From: Burkholderia sp. L27(2015)
Lineage (GTDB): Bacteria; Pseudomonadota; Gammaproteobacteria; Burkholderiales; Burkholderiaceae
Reading direction: 5' to 3'
Length of the DNA stretch: 64,000 nt
Assembly: GCF_009765705.1 (NCBI RefSeq)
Contig: NZ_LMUX01000021.1
Span: forward strand, 663,518 to 727,517
The translations under genes and the position numbers were made by a program. The first letter of the stretch is position 1; the number at the start of each line of letters is the position of its first letter. Of this stretch, positions 36,553 to 45,695 are shown one piece after another. The notes below the pieces were generated by a model. The model was given only the letters and a program-made list of their open reading frames with translations, was not told the origin of the DNA and searched no databases.

Positions 36553-36887
36553 AACGATAGACCCGAGATTCCTGCCAAGTCGCTATTGTAGCGGCGCGCG
36601 CACCCCACGCGCACTCCGAGCGTATCCCGCGCGCACTCCTATAAAGCAACGCAGCCCCGAGCGCATGAGGCGGATAGCCGACGGGCGCGAGCCCGGGGCG
36701 GCGAAAAATACGCGCCGCAGCAGGGCAAATAGGTATCCGAACATAAACTATTTAACTTGCACTGCAACAACCGGCTGGCCCCCGGCTATATGGTGGACAC
36801 TTAGTGTTACCGACTTTCATATTGCGTCGCAACACGCTTGATCGAGGCGGATAAGGGCTAGGCACTATCTTTTTCGAGCTTGTCTCC
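36553..36887. other. Divergent intergenic region
   Basis: Between the PhyH-type gene and a small membrane ORF. It contains loosely repeated gcgcgcactcc near 36595-36640 and no convincing gene. Confidence 0.45.
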
Positions 36888-36931
36888 TATACTCAAATAG
36901 CACACATAAAACATAAGAGCGGGGACCGACA

Positions 36932-37114
36932 ATGCCTTATTTAACGCTGAACGATCTGATTCTGTTGATACCGATGGGGCTGGCAGGAGCACTTTTCTTC
37001 GGAACCATTCCTGCAAGATCTAAAGTGAAACTCAACTCTTTGCGGATAGTCGGAGCTTTGATCGGCATGTTGGGTGCGCTCATTTTAGTGGAAGGCCTGC
37101 CTATGTTGGTCTGA
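36932..37114 (+). CDS. Small two-helix membrane protein
   Basis: 60 residues with two hydrophobic helices (about 7-24 and 39-58) separated by a basic loop PARSKVKL. GGGGA lies before the ATG and a TATACT (36888-36893) could be a -10 element. I do not recognise a family. It could be a regulatory or toxin-like peptide; only the membrane topology is supported. Confidence 0.5.
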   Translation: MPYLTLNDLILLIPMGLAGALFFGTIPARSKVKLNSLRIVGALIGMLGALILVEGLPMLV

Positions 37115-37131
37115 CGTTGCAGTCATCTATG

Positions 37132-37199
37132 GCGCGTCTAAGACGCGCACTACTCCGGCATTTGGCCGGAACCTGCACAGCCGCGCAACGCGGCTGTGC
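37132..37199. other. Three consecutive perfect hairpins
   Basis: Stems 37132-37138/37142-37148 (7 bp, loop taa), 37154-37159/37165-37170 (6 bp) and 37175-37185/37189-37199 (11 bp, loop caa). None has a T-run. They lie 17 bases after the small membrane ORF. Confidence 0.75.
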
Positions 37200-37368
37200 G
37201 CTATTCAGGCGTCTGAAAATCGCACGGCGCGACCGGCAATGACCGTCGGCGATAGCCACCACTGGGTATGTCGGAGCACACCGGCTGCGCTGGATACATT
37301 GATTGCGCGGCTCGACGCCGCAGCCTAAAATCAACCCTCCCCCACGTTTGTTCGCGTTTGCCCAGCCG

Positions 37369-38271
37369 ATGGTTCCCGCCCGTACTCCTCGCCAGCCACG
37401 CCCGGTTGCCGCCGTCAATGCGGTGCGCTACTGGCGCACGCCCTTGATGGACGGCGACCTATTGACGGCGCAGTACCACAAACACGCATTCGGACCGCAC
37501 TGGCACGATGCCTATACCATTCCGGTGATCGAGGCGGGACTCGAAACGTATCAGTATCGCGGCTCGCGGCACCTGGCCGGTAGCGGCTCGATGCCGGTGA
37601 TCAATCCGGGCGAGGTCCATACGGGGTCCGGCGCGACCGATGCGGGTTGGCGGTATCGGGTGTTCTACCCTAGCGTCGAATATCTGACGCGACTGAGCGC
37701 CGAACTGACTGGGCGCCTCGACACACCTTGGTTCGGTTCGGACGTGATCGAAGACCCCGATCTGGCGGCGCGCCTCACGCATGCCCATCTGCTGCTGGAA
37801 CAGAACGTCGCGGCCCTGCAGACCGAAAGCGCGTTGCTGGATGCTTTCGGCGTGTTGATCGCGCGCCATGCCTTGGCGCCGCGCCTAAGCAGCCCGCCGA
37901 CGCGCGATACGGCACGTGTCGCGGCAATGCAGGCGCGATTGGCCGACGACCTGGCCGAAACGTTGACGCTGACCGAGCTGGCGGCCGGCGTGGGCTTATC
38001 GCCGTTCTACGCGGCCCGACTGTTCACGCGCTCGGTCGGACAAGCGCCGCATGCGTGGCGCAATCAGCTACGGCTCAATCGTTCACTAGGCGCCTTGCGT
38101 GCCGGCCAACCGGTAACCCAGGTTGCTGCTGCGAGCGGGTTTACCGATCAAAGCCATTTCACGCGTCACTTCCTGCGCACCTTTGGGGTACCTCCCGGGC
38201 GGTGGCAGGCTTCTTTGGCGAACGCCTCGCAGCCCGTGTCCACGACTGCGGGCGTGGGGTCCAAACGCTAA
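37369..38271 (+). CDS. AraC-family regulator, probably of azlCD
   Basis: 300 residues: an N-terminal cupin-like sensor (HAFGPHWHDAYTIPVIEAG, PGEVHTG) and a C-terminal double helix-turn-helix (LTLTELAAGVGLSPFYAARLF and GFTDQSHFTRHFLRTFGVPPGRW). It precedes azlCD on the same strand, and such pairs are common. The ATG at 37369 is chosen because VRYWRTP is conserved; no ribosome-binding site is evident. Confidence 0.88.
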   Translation: MVPARTPRQPRPVAAVNAVRYWRTPLMDGDLLTAQYHKHAFGPHWHDAYTIPVIEAGLETYQYRGSRHLAGSGSMPVINPGEVHTGSGATDAGWRYRVFYPSVEYLTRLSAELTGRLDTPWFGSDVIEDPDLAARLTHAHLLLEQNVAALQTESALLDAFGVLIARHALAPRLSSPPTRDTARVAAMQARLADDLAETLTLTELAAGVGLSPFYAARLFTRSVGQAPHAWRNQLRLNRSLGALRAGQPVTQVAAASGFTDQSHFTRHFLRTFGVPPGRWQASLANASQPVSTTAGVGSKR

Positions 38272-38297
38272 TTCCAAGCGCAGACCCAAACGCAGAC
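38261..38297. repeat. 12-bp tandem array across the AraC gene stop codon
   Basis: Units 38261 (ccaaacgctaat, plus one base), 38274 (ccaagcgcagac) and 38286 (ccaaacgcagac). The TAA stop is in unit one. A separate 7-bp hairpin (38336-38342 with 38346-38352) follows before azlC. Confidence 0.75.
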
Positions 38298-38394
38298 CCC
38301 GTGCGGTAATCCATCCAATTAGCAAGAACATACAAGCGCCGCCTAGCGGCGCCGGTTAGGCTCGTCGCTCGATTCATCAGAACAGACCCGTTCC

Positions 38395-39150
38395 ATGCAA
38401 AACAGCGATGCGCCGCTTTCCCGGTTGAGCGAATGTGTCACCGGTGCGCGCGATACCATTCCCATGCTGATCGGCGCCGCTCCGTTCGGCGTAATTTTTG
38501 GCACCCTGGTGACCGTGAGCCCCGTGCCGTTATGGCAAGGGCAATTGATGTCGCTCGCCGTCTATGCCGGTTCGAGTCAGTTTATCGGCTTGGGTCTGAT
38601 CAGCGCGCAAGCGAGCTTTCTCGTGGTGTGGGCTACCACGCTGATCGTCAACTTGCGTCACGTGTTGTACGCCGCGACGCTGCTGCCGCATCTGCGCCGC
38701 CTGCCCACGCGCTGGCGTTTGCTGCTGGGGCTGCTGCTGACGGACGAGGTATTCGCCGTCAGTCACGCCTCGCAACGCCGCCAGCCGGGGCGTATGTATG
38801 GTCATTGGCACATGCTCGGCTCGGGTGTCGCGATGTATCTGAACTGGCAGTTCTGGACGCTGGCCGGTCTGTTATTCGGCAGCCAGTTTCCGGGGCTACA
38901 GTCGTTGGGCCTTGATTTCGCGATGGTCGCGACCTTCATCGCGATCGTTGTACCGCAGCTCACCAACCTGCGTTCCGTGGCCGCCGCGCTCACCGCGGGG
39001 TCGCTGGCCTTTGCGTGGCACGACTGGCCCTACAAGCTGGGCTTGCTTGCGGCGGTGGTGGCTGGCGTTGCGGTCGGCGTACTGCTTTCACGCAATCGCA
39101 ACAGTAGGCGCGATGGCGAACCGGCTGCGCGCAACGAGGTAAGGCCATGA
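38395..39150 (+). CDS. azlC: AzlC-family branched-chain amino acid exporter, large subunit
   Basis: 251 residues, with the AzlC hallmarks MLIGAAPFGVIFGTL and LAVYAGSSQFIGLGL and about seven membrane segments. With AzlD it exports branched-chain amino acids or analogues across the inner membrane. Its stop overlaps the azlD start by four bases. Confidence 0.93.
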   Translation: MQNSDAPLSRLSECVTGARDTIPMLIGAAPFGVIFGTLVTVSPVPLWQGQLMSLAVYAGSSQFIGLGLISAQASFLVVWATTLIVNLRHVLYAATLLPHLRRLPTRWRLLLGLLLTDEVFAVSHASQRRQPGRMYGHWHMLGSGVAMYLNWQFWTLAGLLFGSQFPGLQSLGLDFAMVATFIAIVVPQLTNLRSVAAALTAGSLAFAWHDWPYKLGLLAAVVAGVAVGVLLSRNRNSRRDGEPAARNEVRP

Positions 39151-39467
39151 ATACGTTTTGGATAATTTTCGGCATGGCGGCGCTCACGTATCTGACCAAA
39201 GCGCTGGTGCTGATGCTGGGCGAACGCGTCACCTTCTCGCCGGGTCTGCGTACCGCGCTCGAGTTCGTGCCGGTTACCGTGCTCACGGCGATCATCACGC
39301 CGATGGTATTAGCGCCACACGGCGGCGCGGCCGAATTGAACTGGCGAAATCCACAACTGGTGGCATCGCTGTGCGCGATCCTCGTAAGCGCACTCACGCG
39401 TCATATGTTGTTGACGATCGTCGCGGCGCTGGGCGTGTTTTTCGCGTGGCAATACGGTATGGCTTGA
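39147..39467 (+). CDS. azlD: AzlD-family exporter, small subunit
   Basis: 106 residues with four hydrophobic segments (AALTYLTKALVLMLG, LEFVPVTVLTAIITPMVLAP). Partner of AzlC, start overlapping it (ATGA), so the two are translationally coupled. Confidence 0.92.
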   Translation: MNTFWIIFGMAALTYLTKALVLMLGERVTFSPGLRTALEFVPVTVLTAIITPMVLAPHGGAAELNWRNPQLVASLCAILVSALTRHMLLTIVAALGVFFAWQYGMA

Positions 39468-39486
39468 GCTGGGCGCGCCGACGCGC

Positions 39487-40812
39487 TCAGCGTGCCGCCT
39501 CGGTCGATTTGCGCAGCTTGGCCACCTCGCTGGAGGAAACCGCCGGCGCGTTGTTATTCCAGGCCGCGCGAACAAACGTCGTTACATCCGCCACCTGCTG
39601 GTCGTTGAGCACCGCGCCGAATTTCGGCATCGGATACGGCGCCGGCACACCCTTGATCACCAGATCGTCGCTACCGTTGAGCACCACATTGATCAACGAC
39701 GAGGGGTTGGGATCCAGCACATTCGGGTTGCCCGCCAGCGGCGCCAGGAACGGTGCATGTCCGTGCCCATCGACCGCGTGGCAATGGATGCAATATTCCG
39801 CATACACGCGCGCACCGGGTTGTCCGGCTGGCCGTGCCAGCAGTGCCGCTGTGCCCTGGTCCGAATAGGCATACTGCGGCGCGTTGCCTTCCAGTGCAGG
39901 CGGCAGGCTCTTCAGATAGCGCGCGATCGCTGTCGCGTCGTCATCACTGAGCGCCTGGGTGCTGTTATTGACCACACTCGTCATCGAACCGAAGGCCGTG
40001 GCATGCTCGTTGGCGCCCGTCTTCAGGAACGTGACGAGTTGCGCTTCGCTCCACCGTCCCAAGCCGCTATTGTGATTGCCGGTCAGGTTAGATGCAGTCC
40101 AGCCGTCCAGCACGCTGCCGCTCAAGAATAACTCGCCCGTCTCGTCCTGCGCTTTCTCCTGGAAAGCGATGCCCCGCGGTGTATGACACGCGCCGCAATG
40201 GCCGAGCCCCTGCACCAGATACGCGCCACGATTCCACATCGCATCGTGGTCCGGCTTCTGTACATAGGCGCCCGATTTGAGGAACACCATGTTCCACAGC
40301 TTCAACGGCCAGCGCATATTCAAGGGGAACGGAATCGCGCTGTCGCGATTGGCCTGGTTCACCGGCGTCACGCCGTTCATAAAGTACGTGTAAAGCGCAT
40401 GCATATCGTCGTCGTTTATCTTGGCGAACGACGGATAGGGCATCGCGGGATACAGGGCGTGGCCATCCTTGGCCACACCTTCGCGCAACGCGCGGGCGAA
40501 GTCGGCCTCGGTATAGCTGCCGATGCCGGTGCTCGAATCCGGCGTGATATTCGTCGAGTAAATTGCGCCCATCGGCGTGCTCATCGGCAGGCCGCCGGCG
40601 AACGGTTTGCCTTTGGGCGCGGTATGGCACGCGATACAGTCGCCAGCTGCAGCCAGATAGCTACCGCGCTGAATCAGGTCGGCCGCCGGGGCCGCAGCGT
40701 CCGCGGACGCTGCGGTTGCAGTTGTCGTCGCGGCCATTGCAGTGCTGAACGCGAGTTGCGGCAGCAAGGCAAAAAAAGAAACGGCCAGGCCAGGAAGCCG
40801 GAATTTTTTCAT
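39487..40812 (-). CDS. Triheme periplasmic cytochrome c, electron acceptor subunit
   Basis: 441 residues with a signal peptide (AMAA) and three CxxCH haem sites: CIACH near 59, CGACH near 205 and CIHCH near 350, each with a distal Met later. This is the architecture of the cytochrome subunit of membrane-bound alcohol, gluconate and aldehyde dehydrogenases. It is the last gene of the molybdenum hydroxylase module and should pass electrons from IorAB to quinone or oxidase. Confidence 0.92.
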   Translation of the reverse strand: MKKFRLPGLAVSFFALLPQLAFSTAMAATTTATAASADAAAPAADLIQRGSYLAAAGDCIACHTAPKGKPFAGGLPMSTPMGAIYSTNITPDSSTGIGSYTEADFARALREGVAKDGHALYPAMPYPSFAKINDDDMHALYTYFMNGVTPVNQANRDSAIPFPLNMRWPLKLWNMVFLKSGAYVQKPDHDAMWNRGAYLVQGLGHCGACHTPRGIAFQEKAQDETGELFLSGSVLDGWTASNLTGNHNSGLGRWSEAQLVTFLKTGANEHATAFGSMTSVVNNSTQALSDDDATAIARYLKSLPPALEGNAPQYAYSDQGTAALLARPAGQPGARVYAEYCIHCHAVDGHGHAPFLAPLAGNPNVLDPNPSSLINVVLNGSDDLVIKGVPAPYPMPKFGAVLNDQQVADVTTFVRAAWNNNAPAVSSSEVAKLRKSTEAAR

Positions 40813-40857
40813 GATGCCTCGCAGAATGATGGGTTCGTCGCAGGCGCACGGCTGCGC

Positions 40858-41904
40858 TTACGTCGCACAGTGTCCGTTGCCCGCTACTGCTGCCGCGACC
40901 GCCGCCGCGTCTGGCGGCATGGTTGCGCTCGCGGGCAGCGCTTCGCGCCGGCTAGGCGCGACCGTGACGCCGTTCTTGATCGCCGTCATTTCCGCGAGAA
41001 TCGCGACGGCAATTTCAGGCGGCGTGCGTGCGCCCAGGTCCAGGCCCACGGGCCCGTGCAATCGCGCGATTTCCTCGGCAGTCAGGTCGAATAGCGCGAG
41101 GCGTTCGCGACGCCGGGCGCTATTGAGGCGCGAGCCCAATGCGCCGACATAGAACGCGGCCGACTTCAGCGCTTCGAGCAGCGCCATGTCGTCGAGCTTG
41201 GGATCATGCGTGAGCGCTACCACGGCGCTATGCACATCGAGCGCGAGCCGCACGATCAAATCGTCGGGCATCTCGCGTGACAGCTCGACACCGGGCACGT
41301 CCCATTGATCGAGATATTCAGTGCGCGGATCGCAAACTATCACGCGATAGTCGAGCGCCTGCGCCATGCTGGCCAAGTAACGCGACGCTTGCGCCGCGCC
41401 CACGATCACGAGGCGACGGCGCGGGCCATGGCTGGTCATCAGCGTGCGGCCGTCGTAAATTGGTTGAGGCGCGTGCGATCCGGCGCGCAAGCTGGCGACG
41501 CCGGTGGCAAGATCGAGCTCACGCGTAACCAACTGATAGGCGAGCACCGCATCGAGTAGCGGCTGCAGCTGCGAGCGCGCGCCGATCGGTTCCAGCACGA
41601 TCTGCAACGTGCCGCCACAAGGCAGTCCGAAGCGATGCGCCTCGTCGGCGCTGATGCCATAGGTTTGCGTGAGCGGTGTGAGCGGGCGCAGCTCGCCGCT
41701 GCGAACCTTGTCGATCAGGTCGTCTTCTATGCAGCCGCCTGAGACCGAGCCTTTGACCTGACCATCCTCACGTATCGCAATCAGGGAGCCGGGCGGACGC
41801 GGCGCTGAACCCCACGTCCGCACGACAGTGCCGAGCAAGGTCAGGTGGCCGGCCGCACACCACTGGGTGGCCGCTCGCAGTACTTCGAGATCGACGCTAT
41901 CCAT
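40858..41904 (-). CDS. xdhC: XdhC/CoxI-family molybdenum-enzyme maturation factor
   Basis: 348 residues. The N-terminal CoxI domain has the GSVSGGCIEDDL motif, and the C-terminal Rossmann domain has LVIVGAAQASRYLASMA and GALGSRLNSARRRERL. It binds and sulfurates the molybdenum cofactor for hydroxylases. Its ATG lies one base after the iorB stop. The C-terminal 35 residues are Ala-rich and unconserved. Confidence 0.92.
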   Translation of the reverse strand: MDSVDLEVLRAATQWCAAGHLTLLGTVVRTWGSAPRPPGSLIAIREDGQVKGSVSGGCIEDDLIDKVRSGELRPLTPLTQTYGISADEAHRFGLPCGGTLQIVLEPIGARSQLQPLLDAVLAYQLVTRELDLATGVASLRAGSHAPQPIYDGRTLMTSHGPRRRLVIVGAAQASRYLASMAQALDYRVIVCDPRTEYLDQWDVPGVELSREMPDDLIVRLALDVHSAVVALTHDPKLDDMALLEALKSAAFYVGALGSRLNSARRRERLALFDLTAEEIARLHGPVGLDLGARTPPEIAVAILAEMTAIKNGVTVAPSRREALPASATMPPDAAAVAAAVAGNGHCAT

Positions 41905-41905
41905 A

Positions 41906-44182
41906 TCAGACCGCCTGCAGTTGCGTGCCCACCGGCAACTGGCGCAAGCGCTTGCCGGTCGCGGCGAAAATGGCGTTGGTTACCGCCGGCGCAAGCGCCG
42001 CCGTGCCGGTTTCGCCGATGCCGCCCGGCGCTTCCGTGCTCTTTACCAAGTGGACCTCGATCAGCGGCGCCTCGTCGATGCGCAGCATCCGGTAATCGGT
42101 GAAATTGTTTTGTTCGACGCGTCCATCTTTGAAGGTGATTTCGCTATAAAGTGCCGCGGTCACGCCGAAATTGATGCCGCCCTCGATTTGCGCCGCTATT
42201 GTGTCGGGGTTGACGATCATCCCGCAGTCGACCGCGCAGACCACGCGCCGTACCTTGACCTCGCCCTGTGGGTTGACGGCCACGTCCGCCACCATGGCCA
42301 GGAAACTGCCGAACGCATGCATGACCGAGACGCCGCGCCCGCTCTTGTAGCCGGTTAGCTCGGTCGGCGCCGTGCCCCAGCCCGCTTGCTGCGTGGCAAC
42401 CTGAAGCACATTTTTCGCGCGGGGCGTTTTATCCAGCAGGTCCAGCCGATATTGCACCGGATCGACCTTGGCAACGGCCGCGAGTTCGTCGATAAAGCTT
42501 TCGACCACGAACGTACCGCGAGTCGGGCCGACCCCGCGCCAAAATGCCGTGGCAATGCCGCGCGGCTCCTGGCGCACGTAGTCGACGTGAATATTGGGCA
42601 GGTCGTACGGCGGATCCGAGGCCACTTCGACGGCGTCCGGATCGAGGCCGTTTTTGAACGCGGGGGGGAAAAAGCGCGCCATGATGGATGAGCCGACAAT
42701 GCGGTGCGTCCACGCGACCGGTTTGCCATTGGCGTCTAGCCCCGCCGAAATACTGTCGTAGTAATACGGACGGTACATATCGTGCTGGATATCCTGCTCG
42801 CGGGTCCACAGCAGTTTGACCGGCGCATTGACCTGCTGCGCGATCTTGACCGCCTGCGTCACGCCGTCGACCTCAAGCCGGCGGCCGAAACCACCGCCGA
42901 TCAGAAAATTGTGGACGCGGATTTTATCGGCCGGCAGACCGGTGACCTGCATGGCGGCATCTCGCACCCGCGTCGGCACCTGCGTGCCGACCCAGATATC
43001 GCAATTGCCGTCGCTCAGGTGCACCGTGCAATTCATCGGCTCCATCGTCGCGTGCGCGAGAAACGGCTGCTGGTAAATCGCATCGACCTTTTTTGCGGCA
43101 CCTTGCAGCATCTTGCCCGCGTCACCGTCGTTGCGTGCCACGGCGCCCGTGTGCTGCGCGGCGGCCGCGAGATCGGCCACCAAATCGGCGTTCGATAGCC
43201 GCGCATTGCTGCCTTCGTTCCATTCGATTTTCAGCGCAGCCAGTCCGCGATTGGCCGCCCAGGTATGGTCGCCGATCACGGCGACGGCGTTATCGAGCTT
43301 GACCACTTGGTGCACGCCCGGCAGCGTCTTGGTGACGCTGTCGTCGACCGAGGCTACCGTGCCACCGACTACAGGGCAGCTTGCGACTACCGCATACACC
43401 ATGCCAGGTAGTCGTACGTCCAGCCCGAATTGCGCAACCCCGTTGACCTTGTCCGGCGAATCCAGCCGTTTGACCGGCGTGCCGATCAGTTTGAAATCCT
43501 TGGGATCTTTCAGCGGGACCGAGGCCGGCGCCGGCAGTTTGGCCGCGGCATCCACCAACGAACCGTACCCTGCGCGACGATCGCTCGCAGGATGTATCAC
43601 TTCACCATTCGCCGTTTTGCAACTGGCCGGGTCCACTTGCCATTGTGCCGCGGCTGCACTCACCAACAGCGTGCGGCCAAGCGCGCCGGCTTGGCGCATC
43701 GGATCCCAGGCGTAGCGCACCGAGGTCGAACCGCCGGTCAATTGGCCGCCGAGCAGCGGGTCTGTATAGAGTTTTTCGTCGGGCGGTGCGTGTTCGAGCT
43801 GCACCTTGTCGAGCGACACTTCGAGTTCTTCGGCGAGCAGCATCGGCAGCGAGGTGTATGTGCCTTGCCCCATCTCGACCTTGGGCATGATCAGCGTGAC
43901 CAGCCCCGTATTGTCGATGCGGATAAAACCATTGGGTGCAAACGCCGCGTTGGGACTGGCGTCCATTTCGGCTTGCGCCAGGTCCGCGGCTTTGGCGGGA
44001 ATCGCAAAGCTCAGCAGCATGCCGCCTCCGGCCGCCGCGCTCACGCCTATGCTTGCACCGATTTTCAGAAACCGGCGGCGAGCCGCGCCGGTGGCGGGGA
44101 GTTCGGGGCCGGCGCCTTCGAGCGCCGCGTCCTGACGATGTATTGCCTGATGACCGTGTCCGTGCAGCAATCCTTGCGACAT
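41906..44182 (-). CDS. iorB: Molybdenum hydroxylase large subunit (IorB-like)
   Basis: 758 residues of the isoquinoline 1-oxidoreductase/aldehyde dehydrogenase group that binds a molybdopterin cytosine dinucleotide. A twin-arginine signal RRRFLKIG at 35-42 sends it to the periplasm. It has GGGFGRRLEVD, the PRG-type stretch RQEPRGIATAFWRGVGPTRG and the active-site GIGETGTAALAPAV with its Glu. The ATG at 44182, with GGGAG just upstream, starts within two bases of the iorA stop. The substrate may be an aldehyde or N-heterocycle; sequence alone does not decide. Confidence 0.92.
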   Translation of the reverse strand: MSQGLLHGHGHQAIHRQDAALEGAGPELPATGAARRRFLKIGASIGVSAAAGGGMLLSFAIPAKAADLAQAEMDASPNAAFAPNGFIRIDNTGLVTLIMPKVEMGQGTYTSLPMLLAEELEVSLDKVQLEHAPPDEKLYTDPLLGGQLTGGSTSVRYAWDPMRQAGALGRTLLVSAAAAQWQVDPASCKTANGEVIHPASDRRAGYGSLVDAAAKLPAPASVPLKDPKDFKLIGTPVKRLDSPDKVNGVAQFGLDVRLPGMVYAVVASCPVVGGTVASVDDSVTKTLPGVHQVVKLDNAVAVIGDHTWAANRGLAALKIEWNEGSNARLSNADLVADLAAAAQHTGAVARNDGDAGKMLQGAAKKVDAIYQQPFLAHATMEPMNCTVHLSDGNCDIWVGTQVPTRVRDAAMQVTGLPADKIRVHNFLIGGGFGRRLEVDGVTQAVKIAQQVNAPVKLLWTREQDIQHDMYRPYYYDSISAGLDANGKPVAWTHRIVGSSIMARFFPPAFKNGLDPDAVEVASDPPYDLPNIHVDYVRQEPRGIATAFWRGVGPTRGTFVVESFIDELAAVAKVDPVQYRLDLLDKTPRAKNVLQVATQQAGWGTAPTELTGYKSGRGVSVMHAFGSFLAMVADVAVNPQGEVKVRRVVCAVDCGMIVNPDTIAAQIEGGINFGVTAALYSEITFKDGRVEQNNFTDYRMLRIDEAPLIEVHLVKSTEAPGGIGETGTAALAPAVTNAIFAATGKRLRQLPVGTQLQAV

Positions 44183-44183
44183 G

Positions 44184-44639
44184 TCAGGCTCCCTTCGCGG
44201 CTTGCTTGATCGCCGCGCGGATGCGAGTGTAGGTGCCGCAGCGGCAGATATTGCCCGCCATTGCTGCATCGATATCGTCGTCGCTGGGATTGGGGATGGT
44301 ATTGAGTAGCGCAGTCGCGGACATGATTTGCCCGGACTGGCAGTAGCCGCACTGCACCACGTCGAGATCGAGCCACGCCTGCTGAATTTTCTTGCCGGCC
44401 GGCGTCTCGCCTACCGTCTCGATGGTGACCACGTGCTGGTCGCCGACCGCTGCCACAGGTGTTACGCACGAGCGCACCGGCTGGCCGTTCAACTGCACCG
44501 TACAGGCGCCACATGCGGCGATGCCACAGCCGAATTTGGTGCCGGTCAGGCCGACCACATCGCGCAGGACCCACAGTAGCGGCATGTCCGGCGGCACATC
44601 CACGTCGTGCGATTGGCCGTTAATGTTCAAAGTAATCAT
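44184..44639 (-). CDS. iorA: [2Fe-2S] subunit of molybdenum hydroxylase (IorA-like)
   Basis: 151 residues with both iron-sulfur motifs: the plant-ferredoxin type [12 protein letters not shown] with a later Cys, and CGYCQSGQ ... CRC. It carries electrons from the molybdenum site of IorB to the cytochrome. First gene of the iorA-iorB-xdhC-cytochrome operon. Confidence 0.95.
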   Translation of the reverse strand: MITLNINGQSHDVDVPPDMPLLWVLRDVVGLTGTKFGCGIAACGACTVQLNGQPVRSCVTPVAAVGDQHVVTIETVGETPAGKKIQQAWLDLDVVQCGYCQSGQIMSATALLNTIPNPSDDDIDAAMAGNICRCGTYTRIRAAIKQAAKGA

Positions 44640-45016
44640 GAGAAATTTCCAAGGTCGTGGGGCCGTGAATCAGGCTGTGGAAATCCGAGCCGCGAATCAT
44701 CATCCCGAATCGCCGCCGTGATTTGCGCCGATCGTCAAGGCGCCAGCATGCTCGGGACGTTCGCTATGCGAACCGCGCGTCAGTCCGACGTCATGGGAAA
44801 TATGCCGTACGAACTTGCTCATAAACCTGATCATAACCAGCATCTACGAATCGCGCTCATTAAGCAATTAAACGTAATTAATGCACGCGTTACAAGCGAG
44901 CAACAAGCGACGAACGCGCGGGTGTCACTCCCGCTATCACGGCGCACATCTTTCGGATAATACGCCTGCGATCGCGACGCGTGGTACGACGCTCGCCCCA
45001 CGGCTGGGCGTCGCTC
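44640..45016. other. Intergenic region upstream of iorA
   Basis: No gene recognised. It must hold the iorA operon promoter (minus strand), but no clear promoter was seen. The end of the MocA-like gene lies at 45017. Confidence 0.45.
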
Positions 45017-45640
45017 TTAAAGCGCGTCGGGCGTGTCGATATCAAGCAGCACGCCGGGATCTTGCGTGTCGATCAAGGTCACGGGGTGCGCCTCGAACAG
45101 GCTGCGCGCGCCGCGGTCGCCATCCAGGCGCATCAGGGCGTCGCGATGCGCCGCGGCGAAACCGACCGGATGTCCGCGCTGGCCTGCGTAACACGCCGCC
45201 GCGATACTGTCGGGCGCCACGAGCGCTGCACTGACTGCATGTATCGTCGCGGCTCGCAGTTCGGGCATATCGGCCAAGGCGATCACCCAGCCCGCGGCGG
45301 GACCGCCATGGCGCACCCCGGCGGCCAGGCTTGCGCCCATGCCGCGCGTCGCGTCGGTGCTGACCAGCACCTCGCAGCCGGCCCGTGCCAGCACATGACT
45401 TAGTTCGTCGGCGCCTGCCCCCTGCGGCCTGACCACGGCGATCACTCGACCCAGCACCGCGCACAAGCGGCGCGCGGCCACGAATGCCACCGCTTCGCCC
45501 GCGTCGGGGCCGCGCGTGAGCCGCGCCAGCAGCTTGTTTTGTATGCCAGACGGATCGAACCGGGAACCGCGTCCGCCGGCCAGCAGAATGCCGATTTGGG
45601 GAGCCGACGACGACGCGGCGTGGGGATCGTGGATATTCAT
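45017..45640 (-). CDS. MocA/MobA-like molybdopterin nucleotidyltransferase
   Basis: 207 residues. N-terminal ILLAGGRGSRFDPSG with a Lys shortly after (NKLLA), ALADMPEL, and the C-terminal RGHPVGF that distinguishes the MocA type. It would attach CMP to molybdopterin, giving the MCD cofactor that IorB needs. It lies directly upstream of the operon on the same strand. The start lacks a ribosome-binding site. Confidence 0.87.
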   Translation of the reverse strand: MNIHDPHAASSSAPQIGILLAGGRGSRFDPSGIQNKLLARLTRGPDAGEAVAFVAARRLCAVLGRVIAVVRPQGAGADELSHVLARAGCEVLVSTDATRGMGASLAAGVRHGGPAAGWVIALADMPELRAATIHAVSAALVAPDSIAAACYAGQRGHPVGFAAAHRDALMRLDGDRGARSLFEAHPVTLIDTQDPGVLLDIDTPDAL

Positions 45641-45695
45641 GATTGGGCGTTCGGACGTTGGCGGCGCGCAATCTGGGCCGCGGCCGACTATAGCA

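Noticed and set aside
38336-38352. Terminator between the AraC gene and azlC
   Set aside because: The 7-bp hairpin has no T-run on either strand, so it is not an intrinsic terminator.
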